A stretch of DNA of 64,000 nt from Prochlorococcus sp. AG-402-N08 (GTDB taxonomy: Bacteria > Cyanobacteriota > Cyanobacteriia > PCC-6307 > Cyanobiaceae), in contig QCIS01000003.1 in NCBI GenBank assembly GCA_003216535.1, forward strand, positions 95,263 through 159,262, written 5' to 3'. Both the position numbers and the translations under genes were made by a program. The notes beneath the pieces were generated by a model, which saw nothing but the letters and a program-made list of their open reading frames with translations, was not told the origin of the DNA and did not search any database. Shown here one piece after another: positions 18,809 through 29,203 of the stretch; position 1 is the first letter of the stretch; every line of letters begins with the position of its first letter.

Positions 18809-20214
18809 TCAGTATGAAAACTACCTTCCTTATCAATTCTTTCATATGTATGTGAGCCAAAACAGTCTCTCATTGCCTGAACAAGATTCTGAGGAAGTCT
18901 ATTAGTTCTATAACTATTCAGATAATCTAAAGTACTTGATAGACATGGGACTGGTATACCAGCTTTTGTGGATAAAGAAACTACTTTAGCTAAGTTATCT
19001 AATCTTGTCGCAATTTCATTATTGAACCAATCATCAAAAATTAAATTTTTTAGATTAGGGTCTTTGTTATAAGCATCTTGAATTTTACTTAATAATTTTG
19101 ATCTAATTATGCAACCACCTTTCCATATTTGAGCAACTGACGGCATATTCAAACCATAGTTATAAACTGCAGATGCTTCTCTTAAAATGTCCATACCTTG
19201 GGCATAGCTAGCAATTGTGGCAAGGACTACAGCATCAAATAAAGGTTTCATCCCATCAGATATATTGCCTAAATCAAAATCCTCTATCTCTTTAGATGGA
19301 ATAGTTTTTTCAATCTCACTACGTTGCTCTTTTAAAGAACTCATTACTCTTGCATTTAAAGATGCATAAATAGTTGGGACTGATACGCCCAGCTCTAAAG
19401 CACTTACAACAGTCCATAAACCAGTACCTTTCTGGCCAGCTTTATCTAATATTTTCTCAACAACATCATCTCCAGTTATCTCATCTTTTGTATTTAGACA
19501 TATCTCTGTTATCTCAACAAGATAAGAAGCTAATTCATCAGTATTATTCCAAATACCAAATACCTCTGACATCTGCTGACCATTCATACCTTTGACTCTC
19601 TTCATAAGGTCATAAGCTTCTGCGAGTATTTGTTCAATGCCATATTCAATTCCGTTGTGAACAGTTTTTACAAAATGACCTGAGCCTCCAGGTCCAACAT
19701 ATGCAACACATGGTCCATCTTCAACTTTGGCAGCCATTTTTGTTAATAAGCTTTCTATTGCATCATATGAAGCCTTAGTCCCGCCAGGCATCATACTTGG
19801 CCCTTCTAAAGCTCCTTTGGCACCGCCTGAGACTCCCATTCCAATGTATCCAAAACTTTTACTTTCAAGAGTATTTACCCTTCTTTCTGTATCTTTAAAT
19901 TGAGAATTACCACCATCTATTAATAAATCTCCTTCCTCGAGATATCCAGAGATATTGTCTATGACAGCATCTGTTGCTGGTCCAGCTTTTACCATCATCA
20001 GAATTCTTCTAGGTCTCTCTAGCTTATTAACAAATTCTTGAAGAGTTTCAGCTCCCTCTATATTCTTCCCAAGGCCACGACCTTGTAAAAATTCTTCGGT
20101 TTTTGAGTAAGTCCTATTAAAAACTACACTAGAAAATCCATTTCTCTCTGCGTTAAGAACTAAATTTTCGCCCATAACACCAAGACCTACTAAACCAAAA
20201 TGTGCCTTGGACAT
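18796..20214 (-). CDS. gnd: 6-phosphogluconate dehydrogenase (decarboxylating)
   Basis: Gnd oxidises 6-phosphogluconate to ribulose 5-phosphate and CO2 with NADP. The 472-aa protein has the dinucleotide fold 'FGLVGLGVMGENL', 'LIDGGNSQFKDTERR', 'MGVSGGAKGALEGPSMMPGG', the catalytic 'GGSGHFVKTVHNGIEYG' and 'DKAGQKGTGLW', and the substrate-binding C-terminal region ('NLVQAMRDCFGSHTYER'). It is upstream of pgl, overlapping it, and 95 bases downstream of glgC. Confidence 0.97.
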   Translation of the reverse strand: MSKAHFGLVGLGVMGENLVLNAERNGFSSVVFNRTYSKTEEFLQGRGLGKNIEGAETLQEFVNKLERPRRILMMVKAGPATDAVIDNISGYLEEGDLLIDGGNSQFKDTERRVNTLESKSFGYIGMGVSGGAKGALEGPSMMPGGTKASYDAIESLLTKMAAKVEDGPCVAYVGPGGSGHFVKTVHNGIEYGIEQILAEAYDLMKRVKGMNGQQMSEVFGIWNNTDELASYLVEITEICLNTKDEITGDDVVEKILDKAGQKGTGLWTVVSALELGVSVPTIYASLNARVMSSLKEQRSEIEKTIPSKEIEDFDLGNISDGMKPLFDAVVLATIASYAQGMDILREASAVYNYGLNMPSVAQIWKGGCIIRSKLLSKIQDAYNKDPNLKNLIFDDWFNNEIATRLDNLAKVVSLSTKAGIPVPCLSSTLDYLNSYRTNRLPQNLVQAMRDCFGSHTYERIDKEGSFHTEWMK

Positions 20215-20309
20215 AAAAAATTAAAAAACTCAATAAATATAGTTTGCCTGCAACTTAAAAAAATTGCTCAAAAAAAATACTTATGTCAGCGAAAAATGAT
20301 CGAAAAGAT

Positions 20310-21605
20310 TTAAATAATAGTTCCGTTTGCAATAGTTGCATTTTTAACTACTACAACAATTCCATTTCTGATATAAAAGCCTAATTCCGGCTTATCTGCT
20401 TCTTCTACTCGATCTTTATTAATGATCACGACATTATCACCAATTCTTGTATTCTTATCAAGAATTGCTCTTTTTACAGTAGTCCCTTCACCTACTCCAA
20501 GAGGCGTTCCGCCTCCTTTTCTTAATTCAATCCTCTCTTCAGGCGATTCAAAGAAATCGGCACCCATAACAAGAGTATCCTCAAGAACAGAATCACTTTC
20601 AATCCTGCTTCTGACGCCTAAAACACAATGTAAAATACTGCATGACTTCAAGATTGTACCTTCACAGACTATTGAATCAGTAATTTGAGCATCTACAAGT
20701 TTAGAAGGGGGGAGATATCTAGGTCTTGTATAAATTGGAAATTTTTCATCATAAAAACTAAATGGAGGTTTTGGTTGCTCAGTCAATGCAAGGTTTGACT
20801 CAAAGAATGCCCCAATGGTACCGATATCTTCCCAATAATCATCGAATACATAACTTTTAAGAGTATCGCTCCTATTGAGGGCTTCAGGAATTATGTCCTT
20901 ACCAAAATCAGTATAATTAGGGAATTTATTTAGAAGATCGAAAAGAGTATTTCTGCTAAAAACGTAAATACCCATTGAGGCTAGATAAGGTTTTTCGGCA
21001 GCTGAATCTTTACTTAATCCAAATTTTGAAGTATCTACTGCCATCGCCTTCAACTTCTCGCCAGTAGGTTTTTCACTAAATTCTTTTATGTTTCCTACGT
21101 CGTCCGTTCTCATGAGACCAAAACCTTCTGCTTGAGCTTCATCAACAGGCAATGCTGCAACTGTTAAATCAGCACCATTATCTCTATGATGTTGAACAAA
21201 TAAACTGTAGTCCATTCTGTAGAGTTGATCACCTGACAATATTAAATATTCATCAACATCCCATTCTTGGAATAACCATTGGTATTTTCTTACAGCATCA
21301 GCAGTGCCTTCAAACCACTTTGGACTATCAGGAGTCTGTTGCGCTGCTAATACCTCCACGAATCCCTGTCCAAAAGGTCCATTTAAATTGTAGGTTCTTC
21401 CTATATGTCTATTCAAAGATGCACTATTGAACTGAGTCAGTACGTACATTTTTTCAATACCTGAATTAATACAATTACTAATTGGGATATCTATTAATCG
21501 ATACTTACCTGCCAATGGAACAGCAGGTTTAGCCCTCATTTTTGTTAAAGGGTAAAGTCTAGAACCTTTTCCTCCTCCGAGGATTATGGCCAACACACGC
21601 TTCAT
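20310..21605 (-). CDS. glgC: Glucose-1-phosphate adenylyltransferase
   Basis: GlgC makes ADP-glucose from glucose 1-phosphate and ATP, the committed and 3-PGA-activated step of glycogen synthesis. The 431-aa protein has '[20 protein letters not shown]' at the N-terminus, the glucose-1-P site '[13 protein letters not shown]', and the C-terminal left-handed beta-helix with 'CEGTILKSC' and the final '[20 protein letters not shown]', where the activator lysine lies. Its placement beside gnd, hemA and glpX on one strand groups carbon storage with carbon use. Confidence 0.97.
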   Translation of the reverse strand: MKRVLAIILGGGKGSRLYPLTKMRAKPAVPLAGKYRLIDIPISNCINSGIEKMYVLTQFNSASLNRHIGRTYNLNGPFGQGFVEVLAAQQTPDSPKWFEGTADAVRKYQWLFQEWDVDEYLILSGDQLYRMDYSLFVQHHRDNGADLTVAALPVDEAQAEGFGLMRTDDVGNIKEFSEKPTGEKLKAMAVDTSKFGLSKDSAAEKPYLASMGIYVFSRNTLFDLLNKFPNYTDFGKDIIPEALNRSDTLKSYVFDDYWEDIGTIGAFFESNLALTEQPKPPFSFYDEKFPIYTRPRYLPPSKLVDAQITDSIVCEGTILKSCSILHCVLGVRSRIESDSVLEDTLVMGADFFESPEERIELRKGGGTPLGVGEGTTVKRAILDKNTRIGDNVVIINKDRVEEADKPELGFYIRNGIVVVVKNATIANGTII

Positions 21606-21735
21606 TCAATCTAATGGAGGTAGATATACAACTATTTAAAGTAACTGATTGTGGGCAGATTTAGAAATAGAAATGGTCACTTTACGAAGGTATTTCGATA
21701 AATCACTAGAAAAACTTAATATAAATCGAAAAAAG

Positions 21736-23046
21736 TTAGTTATTTTTATCCTCTTCTACCAAAGAAAACAATTTTTCAACGATTTTCAAAGAAACTTGTC
21801 TTTCTTCTCTTGATTGAGGACTTCTCAACTTGGTGACCGGCGTATGAAGTATTTTATTAATTATTCCTTTAGTCAGAGCTTCCACAACTTTTCTTTCTCG
21901 AGCCGAAAAATCTGGTCCCATTCTGCTAAGTGCTTTTTGCAATTCCTCTTTTCTAATTAACTCCAAATCTGATCTAAGTTTATTAATTACTGGAACGGCC
22001 TCTAAACTTGCCCACCATTCTAGAAAAATGATCCTTTCTTCTTCTACTAAGTATTCCGCTTCCTTTGCTATTTTCTGTCTAAATTCTTGATTTCTTGAAA
22101 CGACCTCTTGTAAGTCATCAACATCAAATGATTTTACAAATTCATGTTGTTTGACATCATTAGATATATTTCTCGGTACACCAATATCAATAAATTTTAG
22201 TCTATTATTCAAATTTATTTTTTCAATTTTTGTGAGATCAATAATTGGCTCTTCAGAAGCAGTACTGGTAAAAACAAGCGAAGATAATGATATGTTTTCT
22301 TCTAATTCGTTTAACCCTCTACAAACAATCTCTAAGTCAGGGAAGTCTTGAGCAAGATTTAATGCTCTATCAATATTTCTATTTAAAAGGATAAGTTTAT
22401 GACATCCTTTTGATTTTAAATGAGTTATTAAAAGCCTACTCATTCGTCCGGCGCCAACGACAAGAACGTTCTCTGATTCCAAACTTACAAGAGTATCCAA
22501 ACCCTTTTCTTGTCCAATTTTTAATTGAGCTAGTTCTACCGCTGCTGAACTAATTGACACAGCTCCAGTTCCTAAATTTGTTTCGGATCTTACTTTTTTA
22601 CCTGTACTAACTGATTGAGTTAATAATCTATTAAGAATTGGTCCAGTAGATTGATTCTCTTGACCTAATCTCATCATTTTTTTTACCTGCGAAAGGATTT
22701 GCCCTTCCCCTAAAACGAGGCTATCGAGTCCTGCCGATACTTTCATCAAATGCAAAACTGCTTCTTCCTGTCTAAAGCAAAAAAGATGTGGATTTAAATC
22801 TTCAAAAATAATTCCAGAATATTCTGATATGAATTCTTTAATAGATGAAATTCCAGTATTTTTATCCTTTACTAGCGCATATATTTCCAGCCTATTACAT
22901 GTACTTAAAATTGACACCTCTAATACATCAGAGAGAGCTTTTAATGCTTTCAATGACTCTGTTATGGATTGGTCAGGAATACTTAACTTCTCACGCACTT
23001 CGACAGGTGCCGTGCGATGACTCAGTCCGACGACAACAATATGCAT
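21736..23046 (-). CDS. hemA: Glutamyl-tRNA reductase
   Basis: HemA reduces glutamyl-tRNA to glutamate-1-semialdehyde, the regulated entry to chlorophyll and heme synthesis. The 436-aa protein has 'HIVVVGLSHRTAPVEVREK', the nucleophile Cys50 in 'ILSTCNRLEIYA', 'GLDSLVLGEGQILSQVK', the NADPH fold 'NVLVVGAGRMSRLL' near 200 and the C-terminal dimerisation helices. It lies 18 bases downstream of glpX on the same strand, so it is probably cotranscribed with that Calvin-cycle gene. Confidence 0.97.
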   Translation of the reverse strand: MHIVVVGLSHRTAPVEVREKLSIPDQSITESLKALKALSDVLEVSILSTCNRLEIYALVKDKNTGISSIKEFISEYSGIIFEDLNPHLFCFRQEEAVLHLMKVSAGLDSLVLGEGQILSQVKKMMRLGQENQSTGPILNRLLTQSVSTGKKVRSETNLGTGAVSISSAAVELAQLKIGQEKGLDTLVSLESENVLVVGAGRMSRLLITHLKSKGCHKLILLNRNIDRALNLAQDFPDLEIVCRGLNELEENISLSSLVFTSTASEEPIIDLTKIEKINLNNRLKFIDIGVPRNISNDVKQHEFVKSFDVDDLQEVVSRNQEFRQKIAKEAEYLVEEERIIFLEWWASLEAVPVINKLRSDLELIRKEELQKALSRMGPDFSARERKVVEALTKGIINKILHTPVTKLRSPQSREERQVSLKIVEKLFSLVEEDKNN

Positions 23047-23064
23047 AAAATCAAAAGTGAATTT

Positions 23065-24066
23065 TTAAAGGCTGATACTCTTAGCACCATCTTTTATATG
23101 GACAGTATTTGTGAACCTTGCAGTACTATCTAATGTACTAATAACTAGGCTACTAGTTCTAACACAATCCCTTTCAAATTTAACTCCGTCAAATAATAAT
23201 CCATCAGTTATTCCGCTTCCAGCGAAAACAACATTTTCTCCCGATGCCAATTCATTCGCTTCATAGATTTTATCTATATCTGTTATGCCCATTTCATTAA
23301 GACGTTTTATATTTCCTTCTTTTGTGTAATCAGCCCATTCAGAAGTTTGAGCGATTGCTGGATCATAAACTAGTTGTCCTTGAAAGTGTCCGCCGAGAGC
23401 TCTCATTGCAGCGGCTGAAATAACACCCTCTGGAGCTGCACCTATACCCATCAAGCAATGTGTTCCAGTACCTGCAAAACCACATGCAATCGCAGCTTGA
23501 ACATCACCATCAGAAATCGGTTGTACTTTTGCACCACATCCTCGAATCTCTTTAATTAAATCTTTATGCCTAGTTCTATCCATTACAACTACAGTAAGCT
23601 CATCAATAGAAAGGCCCAAGCAATCACTTAGTATCTTCAAGTTTTCAGTAGCTGAATTTCTAATATCTACTTTACCTTTGGCTGCAGGAGGCGCTGCTAA
23701 TTTGTTCATGTAAAAATCAGGCGCATTGAAAAGACCACCCGAATCAGAGGCAGCTAAAACCGCCATAGAGCCTCTTTGATTATTCGCACAAAGATTTGTT
23801 CCTTCACAAGGATCTACTGCAAAGTCAACCCCTGGACCATTTCCACTACCAACCTCTTCACCTATATAAAGCATAGGTGCTTCATCTCTTTCACCTTCTC
23901 CAATAACAATTTTTCCTTTCATTTCAATTTTGCCCATTCGCAATCTCATTGCTTCTACAGCTGCAGCATCAGCTTCATCTTTTTGACCAAGTCCTGTTAG
24001 TTTTGCTGAGGCAATAGCTGCTTGCTCGACAACTTCGAGAATTTCTTGAATTAAAGTTTGATTCAC
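23065..24066 (-). CDS. glpX: Fructose-1,6-/sedoheptulose-1,7-bisphosphatase (GlpX type)
   Basis: This 333-aa enzyme is the class II bisphosphatase that in cyanobacteria acts on both FBP and SBP in the Calvin cycle. Motifs are '[19 protein letters not shown]', the metal site '[13 protein letters not shown]', '[13 protein letters not shown]' and '[19 protein letters not shown]'. In Prochlorococcus it is expected to be the main such enzyme. It is the first gene of the minus-strand hemA/glgC side and is divergent from rpe; the intergenic region carries a perfect palindrome. Confidence 0.97.
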   Translation of the reverse strand: MNQTLIQEILEVVEQAAIASAKLTGLGQKDEADAAAVEAMRLRMGKIEMKGKIVIGEGERDEAPMLYIGEEVGSGNGPGVDFAVDPCEGTNLCANNQRGSMAVLAASDSGGLFNAPDFYMNKLAAPPAAKGKVDIRNSATENLKILSDCLGLSIDELTVVVMDRTRHKDLIKEIRGCGAKVQPISDGDVQAAIACGFAGTGTHCLMGIGAAPEGVISAAAMRALGGHFQGQLVYDPAIAQTSEWADYTKEGNIKRLNEMGITDIDKIYEANELASGENVVFAGSGITDGLLFDGVKFERDCVRTSSLVISTLDSTARFTNTVHIKDGAKSISL

Positions 24067-24106
24067 AATTAAATTTTGAGGATTTTCTTAAAGGTTTTGA
24101 GTATGA

Positions 24107-24135
24107 TCTCATAAAAAATGTCATTTTTTATGAGA
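24107..24135. repeat. Perfect 13-bp inverted repeat in the glpX-rpe divergent region
   Basis: TCTCATAAAAAAT and its exact reverse complement ATTTTTTATGAGA are separated by three bases (GTC). It lies 41 bases upstream of the glpX start and 119 upstream of rpe. On the minus strand it could form a hairpin in the glpX leader; as DNA it could be a dimeric regulator site. It is not followed by a clean T-run, so it is not a typical terminator. Confidence 0.6.
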
Positions 24136-24195
24136 ATTATTATGCTAGTAAGCTTTTTTTAACTCTTTACAGGTGATACTTTATCAGGCCGTGAC

Positions 24196-24226
24196 TTGAA
24201 ATTAGGAATAAACAACTAAATATAGT
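24196..24226 (+). promoter_or_regulatory. Candidate promoter for rpe
   Basis: A TTGAAA (24196-24201) is followed after 19 bases by TATAGT (24221-24226), 28 bases before the rpe ATG. The -10 element is good; the spacing is a little long, which is usual in this AT-rich lineage where -35 elements are weak. This is by eye only. Confidence 0.35.
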
Positions 24227-24253
24227 ATCTTTATTAAATATTTTAAAAATTAA

Positions 24254-25012
24254 ATGACTAAGCCAAATCAAACAATTTTAGCTGGTGTTAATAGACCAAT
24301 TCAAATAATTCCTTCAGTTTTACCAGCAGATTGGGCAAATATGGGGGCATGTGTGAAAGAGCTAGAAGAAGCTGGCGTAGATAGAATTCAATTTGATGTA
24401 ATGGATGGGAATTTCGTGCCAAATCTTACATTCGGTCCTGAAATGATTGCGGCATGCAGGAAATATTGCAATGTCCCTTTTGAAACTCAATTAATGGTGA
24501 GTCAATACAATTGTGAAACCATGCTTGAATCTTATGTAAACGCTACAAAGGGAGCGAATGGTGAACCAGGAGTAGTAATAGCTCATGCCGAAGCAAATAT
24601 TCATTTGCATAGAGTTCTCGGAAGAATAAGAGATTTAGGAGGATCTCCTTCTGTTGCATTAAACCCTCATACTCCTTTTGAAATTATTAAAAACATTATG
24701 GATATGGTTGATCATGTTTTAGTTATGACAGTTAATCCAGGCTTTGGTGGACAAGCTTACATACCAACAATGCTTAATAAAATCAGAGAAATAAGAAACT
24801 TTGTTATTGAAAAAAACTTAAATGTCGACATTGAAGTTGATGGGGGAATAAAAGCAAATTGGACTATTTCACAATGTGCAGATGCTGGAGCTAATTGTTT
24901 TATTGCAGGTAGTGGAATGTTTGCTTACCCAACATTAAAAGAGGGATGTGATGACTTGAGAAAAGTTGCACAAGAAGCTCAAAAGGGGAATGTTCTTTCT
25001 GAACCTCAATAA
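24254..25012 (+). CDS. rpe: Ribulose-phosphate 3-epimerase
   Basis: Rpe interconverts xylulose 5-phosphate and ribulose 5-phosphate, shared by the Calvin cycle and the pentose-phosphate pathway. The 252-aa TIM-barrel protein has 'IIPSVLPADWANMG', the metal site 'IQFDVMDGNFVPNLTFGP', 'IAHAEANIHLHR', 'VMTVNPGFGGQAYIP' and 'IEVDGGIKANW'. It has a longer N-terminus than E. coli Rpe, as in other cyanobacteria. It is transcribed away from glpX and converges on ccsA. Confidence 0.96.
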   Translation: MTKPNQTILAGVNRPIQIIPSVLPADWANMGACVKELEEAGVDRIQFDVMDGNFVPNLTFGPEMIAACRKYCNVPFETQLMVSQYNCETMLESYVNATKGANGEPGVVIAHAEANIHLHRVLGRIRDLGGSPSVALNPHTPFEIIKNIMDMVDHVLVMTVNPGFGGQAYIPTMLNKIREIRNFVIEKNLNVDIEVDGGIKANWTISQCADAGANCFIAGSGMFAYPTLKEGCDDLRKVAQEAQKGNVLSEPQ

Positions 25013-25033
25013 ATATTCTGGGAGATCAACAAA

Positions 25034-25963
25034 TCACCCAAATATCCAGCCATAACTATGTAACCCTATTCCTAAGAAATTAACTCCTAAATAACATACT
25101 AAAACTACTAAAAAGCCTGTAGATGCTAATAATGCTGGTCTACGTCCTTGCCAACCCTTGCTTATTCTCATATGCAGATAAGCGGCATAAAATAACCATG
25201 AGATAAATGCCCATGTTTCTTTTGGATCCCAACTCCACCATGTGCCCCAAGCCTCATTAGCCCAGACAGCACCTGAAATCAAACCAAGAGTTAAAAGAAC
25301 AAAGCCGATTAATATAGAACGATAACTTAATGTATCTAATTCTTCTGAATGAGAAAATTCAATAGGTTCAACTAAATCATTTACAGGATAGCTATTTGAA
25401 ATTATAAATCCTCCTATACCTGTAGAACTACTTCTAATTTGAAGCGGCTTATTTTTATTAATAAACAAAACGGACATTGAAAGTAAAGAACCTATTATTA
25501 ATGCTGCATAACTAAGCATTACGACACTAACATGCATTACTAACCAACTAGATCTTAAAGCTGGAACCAAGTTGGATGATAATTTTAAATCGTCAGGCAA
25601 TACAAAACAAGCAAAGGCCACAGTCATTAACTCAATAGGTATGGCAATTGAGGGAATTATTGGAGATTGATATTCCCTTTCAATCAATAGTTGGCCCATC
25701 GTGATCCCCCAAGTAAGGAAATAAAGAGATTCATACAAATTACTAATAGGAAAGTGTCCAGAAATTGACCACCTAAAAAGTAATTGTAATGTTATTAATA
25801 AATTCACAAAAATTGTAAGGAGTTTTAAAGTGAAAGAAGATTTTTTTTTGAAAACTGCAACTAAAGATATTGGTAAGTTAACCAATAAAAAATAAAAGAC
25901 TAAAAGACCTAATACTGAAACTGGGTCGAATATTAAATTTTTAAAAAGATTATCTAGTATCAT
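25034..25963 (-). CDS. ccsA: Cytochrome c biogenesis protein CcsA (ResC type)
   Basis: CcsA with Ccs1 moves heme across the thylakoid membrane and attaches it to c-type cytochromes (system II). The 309-aa protein has about eight membrane segments and the tryptophan-rich heme motif 'WGTWWSWDPKETWAF' (about residues 237-251), with conserved histidines in 'SWLFYAAYLHMR' and the C-terminal 'GIGLHSYGW'. Partner Ccs1 is not in this window. It converges with rpe with only 21 bases between stops. Confidence 0.94.
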   Translation of the reverse strand: MILDNLFKNLIFDPVSVLGLLVFYFLLVNLPISLVAVFKKKSSFTLKLLTIFVNLLITLQLLFRWSISGHFPISNLYESLYFLTWGITMGQLLIEREYQSPIIPSIAIPIELMTVAFACFVLPDDLKLSSNLVPALRSSWLVMHVSVVMLSYAALIIGSLLSMSVLFINKNKPLQIRSSSTGIGGFIISNSYPVNDLVEPIEFSHSEELDTLSYRSILIGFVLLTLGLISGAVWANEAWGTWWSWDPKETWAFISWLFYAAYLHMRISKGWQGRRPALLASTGFLVVLVCYLGVNFLGIGLHSYGWIFG

Positions 25964-26075
25964 CCAAGAAATTTATCCAGTTTTAATATTTTATGACAAA
26001 CAAATAATAATTTAAATTATTCCTATATGAATAAATATTTAATAATTAAGTTTTAATTTATTTTGTAAAAAGATT

Positions 26076-26819
26076 TCAAAGTTTGAAATTATCTCCCAAA
26101 TAATACTTCTTGACTATTGGATTATCAGCTAATTCACTTGATGGTCCGTTTGCTAAAATTTGACCTTCACTTAATACATATGATTTGTTAGTAATTAAGA
26201 GGGTTTCCCTTACATTATGGTCTGTAATAAGAATCCCTACTCCGTCACTACTTAATTTAAGAATTAGTTTCTTTAAATCATTAACAGCTAGAGGATCGAT
26301 CCCTGCAAATGGCTCGTCTAACAACAAATATTTAGGTCCTTTTCTACCTACAGAGAGAGCCCTGGCTATTTCACACCTCCTCCTTTCTCCTCCTGAAAGT
26401 TGATAACCATAATTATCAACAAAATTATTCAAATTAAATTCATGAATAAGTTGTTCTCTTCTATTTCTAATTGCCGCTTTACTATAAGAAGAATATTGCA
26501 AAGCCAAATCTATATTATCTTTAACAGTTAGGTCTCTAAATATACTCGCTTCTTGAGTCAAATAACCCAACCCAAGTTTTGATCTATTTGGAAGAGGAAG
26601 ATTAGTTATATTTTTACCATCCATTAAAATTTTCCCTTTATCAGGTTTTATATTCCCAACTGCAAGATTAAAAGTGGAAGTTTTCCCTGCACCATTAGGT
26701 CCCATCAAACCTACAACTTCCCCAGGATTTACAGTTATGGAAACATCATTTACGATTAATCTCCCTTTAATCGAAAGGGATACATTATGAATTTTTAGGT
26801 TCATTTTCATTGAGATCAA
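26076..26819 (-). CDS. lptB: LPS export ABC transporter ATP-binding protein LptB
   Basis: The 247-aa ATPase is of the LptB/LivF-like group: Walker A 'GPNGAGKTSTFNLAVG', Q-loop region 'LGYLTQEASIFRDLTV', signature 'LSGGERRRCEIARAL', Walker B 'LLLDEPFAGIDP', and 'ITDHNVRETL', which is typical of LptB. It would power lipopolysaccharide extraction from the inner membrane with LptF/G. Several Met codons near the start (residues 1, 4, 6) leave the exact start open by a few residues. It follows the DUF309 gene by 74 bases. Confidence 0.9.
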   Translation of the reverse strand: MISMKMNLKIHNVSLSIKGRLIVNDVSITVNPGEVVGLMGPNGAGKTSTFNLAVGNIKPDKGKILMDGKNITNLPLPNRSKLGLGYLTQEASIFRDLTVKDNIDLALQYSSYSKAAIRNRREQLIHEFNLNNFVDNYGYQLSGGERRRCEIARALSVGRKGPKYLLLDEPFAGIDPLAVNDLKKLILKLSSDGVGILITDHNVRETLLITNKSYVLSEGQILANGPSSELADNPIVKKYYLGDNFKL

Positions 26820-26893
26820 TTAGTTTTCTTTTTTTTAGAAAAATGAAATATAAAATAATATTAATTTAATTGAAGACAAAGATAAATTCATAT

Positions 26894-27265
26894 TTATTGA
26901 AGAGGTTTCAAAAAAGGCTTATCGCTCTCATTTATTAACTCTTTATACTGTAATTTCCTTAATAAATCTTCCAAAGATCGGCAGAAGGATTCAAGATCAA
27001 TCCCTAAATTAATCTTGGTTCTAGTTTTTATTCTACCTAAACCCTCGCCAAGCAAAATAGTTGCTCCATTTAAATTTCCCTTACTTAAGTGAAACTGAGA
27101 AACAGATACTTGTAAAATTCCTTGGATAACTTGTCTTTCGTCACCATCAACCGAATTCCATATTTCTTCAAAAGCATCATGAGCCTCATACCATTCATGA
27201 TTGTTAAAAAGATTTAAAGCATTAAAAAGGGAATCTTTAAAACTATTTGTACTTTCTTCATTCAT
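26894..27265 (-). CDS. DUF309 domain protein
   Basis: The 123-aa helical protein has the DUF309 signature: 'ALNLFNNHEWYEAHDAFEEIW' followed by 'QVIQGILQVSVSQFHLSKGN'. The conserved Glu, His and Trp residues of the 'EAHDxxE' helix are all present. No activity is known for this family. It starts eight bases after the typA stop on the same strand and is probably cotranscribed. Confidence 0.85.
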   Translation of the reverse strand: MNEESTNSFKDSLFNALNLFNNHEWYEAHDAFEEIWNSVDGDERQVIQGILQVSVSQFHLSKGNLNGATILLGEGLGRIKTRTKINLGIDLESFCRSLEDLLRKLQYKELINESDKPFLKPLQ

Positions 27266-27273
27266 GAAACTAA

Positions 27274-29073
27274 TTATTTATTTTTTTTCTTTTTATTTAT
27301 TTTTCTCATTCTTATTGAATCAGGTGTTACCTCAAGCATTTCATCTGGACCAATATATTCGAGTGCTCTTTCAAGAGTAATATCTACTGGTGACTGCAAA
27401 GTATCAAGTTCTTCTGCCCCTGCAGACCTCATATTAGTCAACTGCTTAGTTTTACATATATTCAACTCAAGATCTTGAGGTCGATTATTCTCTCCAATTA
27501 TCATTCCCTTATAAACTTTAACTCCAGGTTTAATGAAATAGACTCCTCTATCTTCAGCATTCTTCAATGCATAAAATGTAGCCACACCCTCTTCAAAAGC
27601 TATAAGGACACCATTTCTCCTAGTCTCAAAATCACCTGTTTTGGGTTTATATTCATAAAAAGAGTGACTCATGATACCTTCACCTCTTGTTATTCGAACA
27701 AATTCACCACGAAATCCGATTAATCCTCTTGATGGTACAAGAAATTCTAATTGGGTTCTTCCATCTGAACTTGTCTGCATGTTTTTCATCTCCGCCTTTC
27801 TCGATCCAAGTCTTTCTATACACGAACCAACGGCTAATTCAGGCACATCTAGGACCAAAGTCTCTATAGGCTCACATTCAACATTATCAATTTCTCTAAA
27901 AATCACTTGAGGTTGTGAGATTTGAAATTCGAACCCTTCTCTTCTCATAGTTTCAATCAAAATACCTAAATGTAATTCTCCTCTTCCTGAAACTGAAAAC
28001 CTATCAGGAGAATCAGTTTCTTCGACCCTTAGGGCAACATTTGTTAGAAGTTCCCTTTCCAATCTATTTTTTAATTGTCTACTAGTAACGAATTTCCCTT
28101 CTTTCCCCGCAAATGGAGAATCGTTAACAACAAAAGTCATATTTAAGGTAGGTTCATCAACTTTGATTAAAGGAAGTGGATGAGGAGAATCGGGACATGC
28201 TATGGTCTCACCAATATTGACGTCATCGAAACCAGAAACGGCAACAATATCTCCTGCGAAAGCTTCATTTATATCAATCCTTTGTAATCCTTCGAATCCT
28301 AAAAGTTTACTAACCTTACCTTTAATAGTTTTTCCATTTTCTTTAATTAAACTAGCTTGTTGACCATTTTTTATAGTTCCATTATGAATTTTCCCAATTA
28401 CAATTCTGCCTAAGAAATCAGAATAGTCCAACGTTGTAATTTGTAGCTGAAGAGGCTTATTTTCATCACCTACTGGAGGTGGAACATGTCTGATAATAGC
28501 TTCAAAAAGAGGCATCATATTTTCACTATTAAATTCCATCTCTTCTTTTGCGAAACCAGATAGACCGCTTCCAAAAAGATAAGGGAAATCACATTGATCA
28601 TCATCAGCTCCTAATTCTAAAAACAAATCCAATACCTTATCAATTGCTATTTCTGGTACTACTCTTGGTCTATCAATTTTATTTACAAAAACTATCGGCC
28701 TAAGTCCTTTTTCTAATGCTTTTTTTAAAACAAATCTTGTCTGAGGCATAGGCCCCTCATTTGCATCAACGATAAGCAGACAACCATCAACCATTCCCAA
28801 AACTCTCTCGACTTCTCCTCCAAAATCTGCATGTCCTGGTGTATCTATGATATTAATTCTGGTATCTTTGTAGTTAACTGCAGTATTTTTTGAGAGTATT
28901 GTTATTCCTCTTTCTCTTTCAAGATCATTTGAATCCATTACGCATGTGGGAATGACTTCATTGTCTCTAAATATTCCTGATTGAGATAATAATGCATCTA
29001 CAAGAGTTGTCTTCCCATGATCAACGTGGGCAATAATTGCAACATTCCTAATTTCTTTTACCGAAGATGACAT
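27274..29073 (-). CDS. typA: Ribosome-associated GTPase TypA/BipA
   Basis: TypA/BipA is a translational GTPase that binds 70S ribosomes and helps growth under stress and ribosome assembly. The 599-aa protein has G1 '[15 protein letters not shown]', G2 'ERERGITI', G3 '[16 protein letters not shown]', G4 'NKID', beta-barrel domain 2 and the C-terminal domain with '[19 protein letters not shown]', diagnostic for BipA. It ends in a Lys-rich tail. Upstream is a 130-base non-coding gap. Confidence 0.96.
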   Translation of the reverse strand: MSSSVKEIRNVAIIAHVDHGKTTLVDALLSQSGIFRDNEVIPTCVMDSNDLERERGITILSKNTAVNYKDTRINIIDTPGHADFGGEVERVLGMVDGCLLIVDANEGPMPQTRFVLKKALEKGLRPIVFVNKIDRPRVVPEIAIDKVLDLFLELGADDDQCDFPYLFGSGLSGFAKEEMEFNSENMMPLFEAIIRHVPPPVGDENKPLQLQITTLDYSDFLGRIVIGKIHNGTIKNGQQASLIKENGKTIKGKVSKLLGFEGLQRIDINEAFAGDIVAVSGFDDVNIGETIACPDSPHPLPLIKVDEPTLNMTFVVNDSPFAGKEGKFVTSRQLKNRLERELLTNVALRVEETDSPDRFSVSGRGELHLGILIETMRREGFEFQISQPQVIFREIDNVECEPIETLVLDVPELAVGSCIERLGSRKAEMKNMQTSSDGRTQLEFLVPSRGLIGFRGEFVRITRGEGIMSHSFYEYKPKTGDFETRRNGVLIAFEEGVATFYALKNAEDRGVYFIKPGVKVYKGMIIGENNRPQDLELNICKTKQLTNMRSAGAEELDTLQSPVDITLERALEYIGPDEMLEVTPDSIRMRKINKKKKNK

Positions 29074-29203
29074 TTATAGAATTTATATAAATAGTAGTTT
29101 GACTTTATTAAGGCTAACTCAAAGAATGCTTATTATGAAAATTTTCTCTTTAAGACTTTGAAAAACATAATTATATTTGATAACTTTTTTTAATAAATTA
29201 GAT

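Noticed and set aside
25013-25033. Possible terminator between rpe and ccsA
   Set aside because: TGGGAGA and TCACCCA can pair only with a mismatch and no T-run follows.
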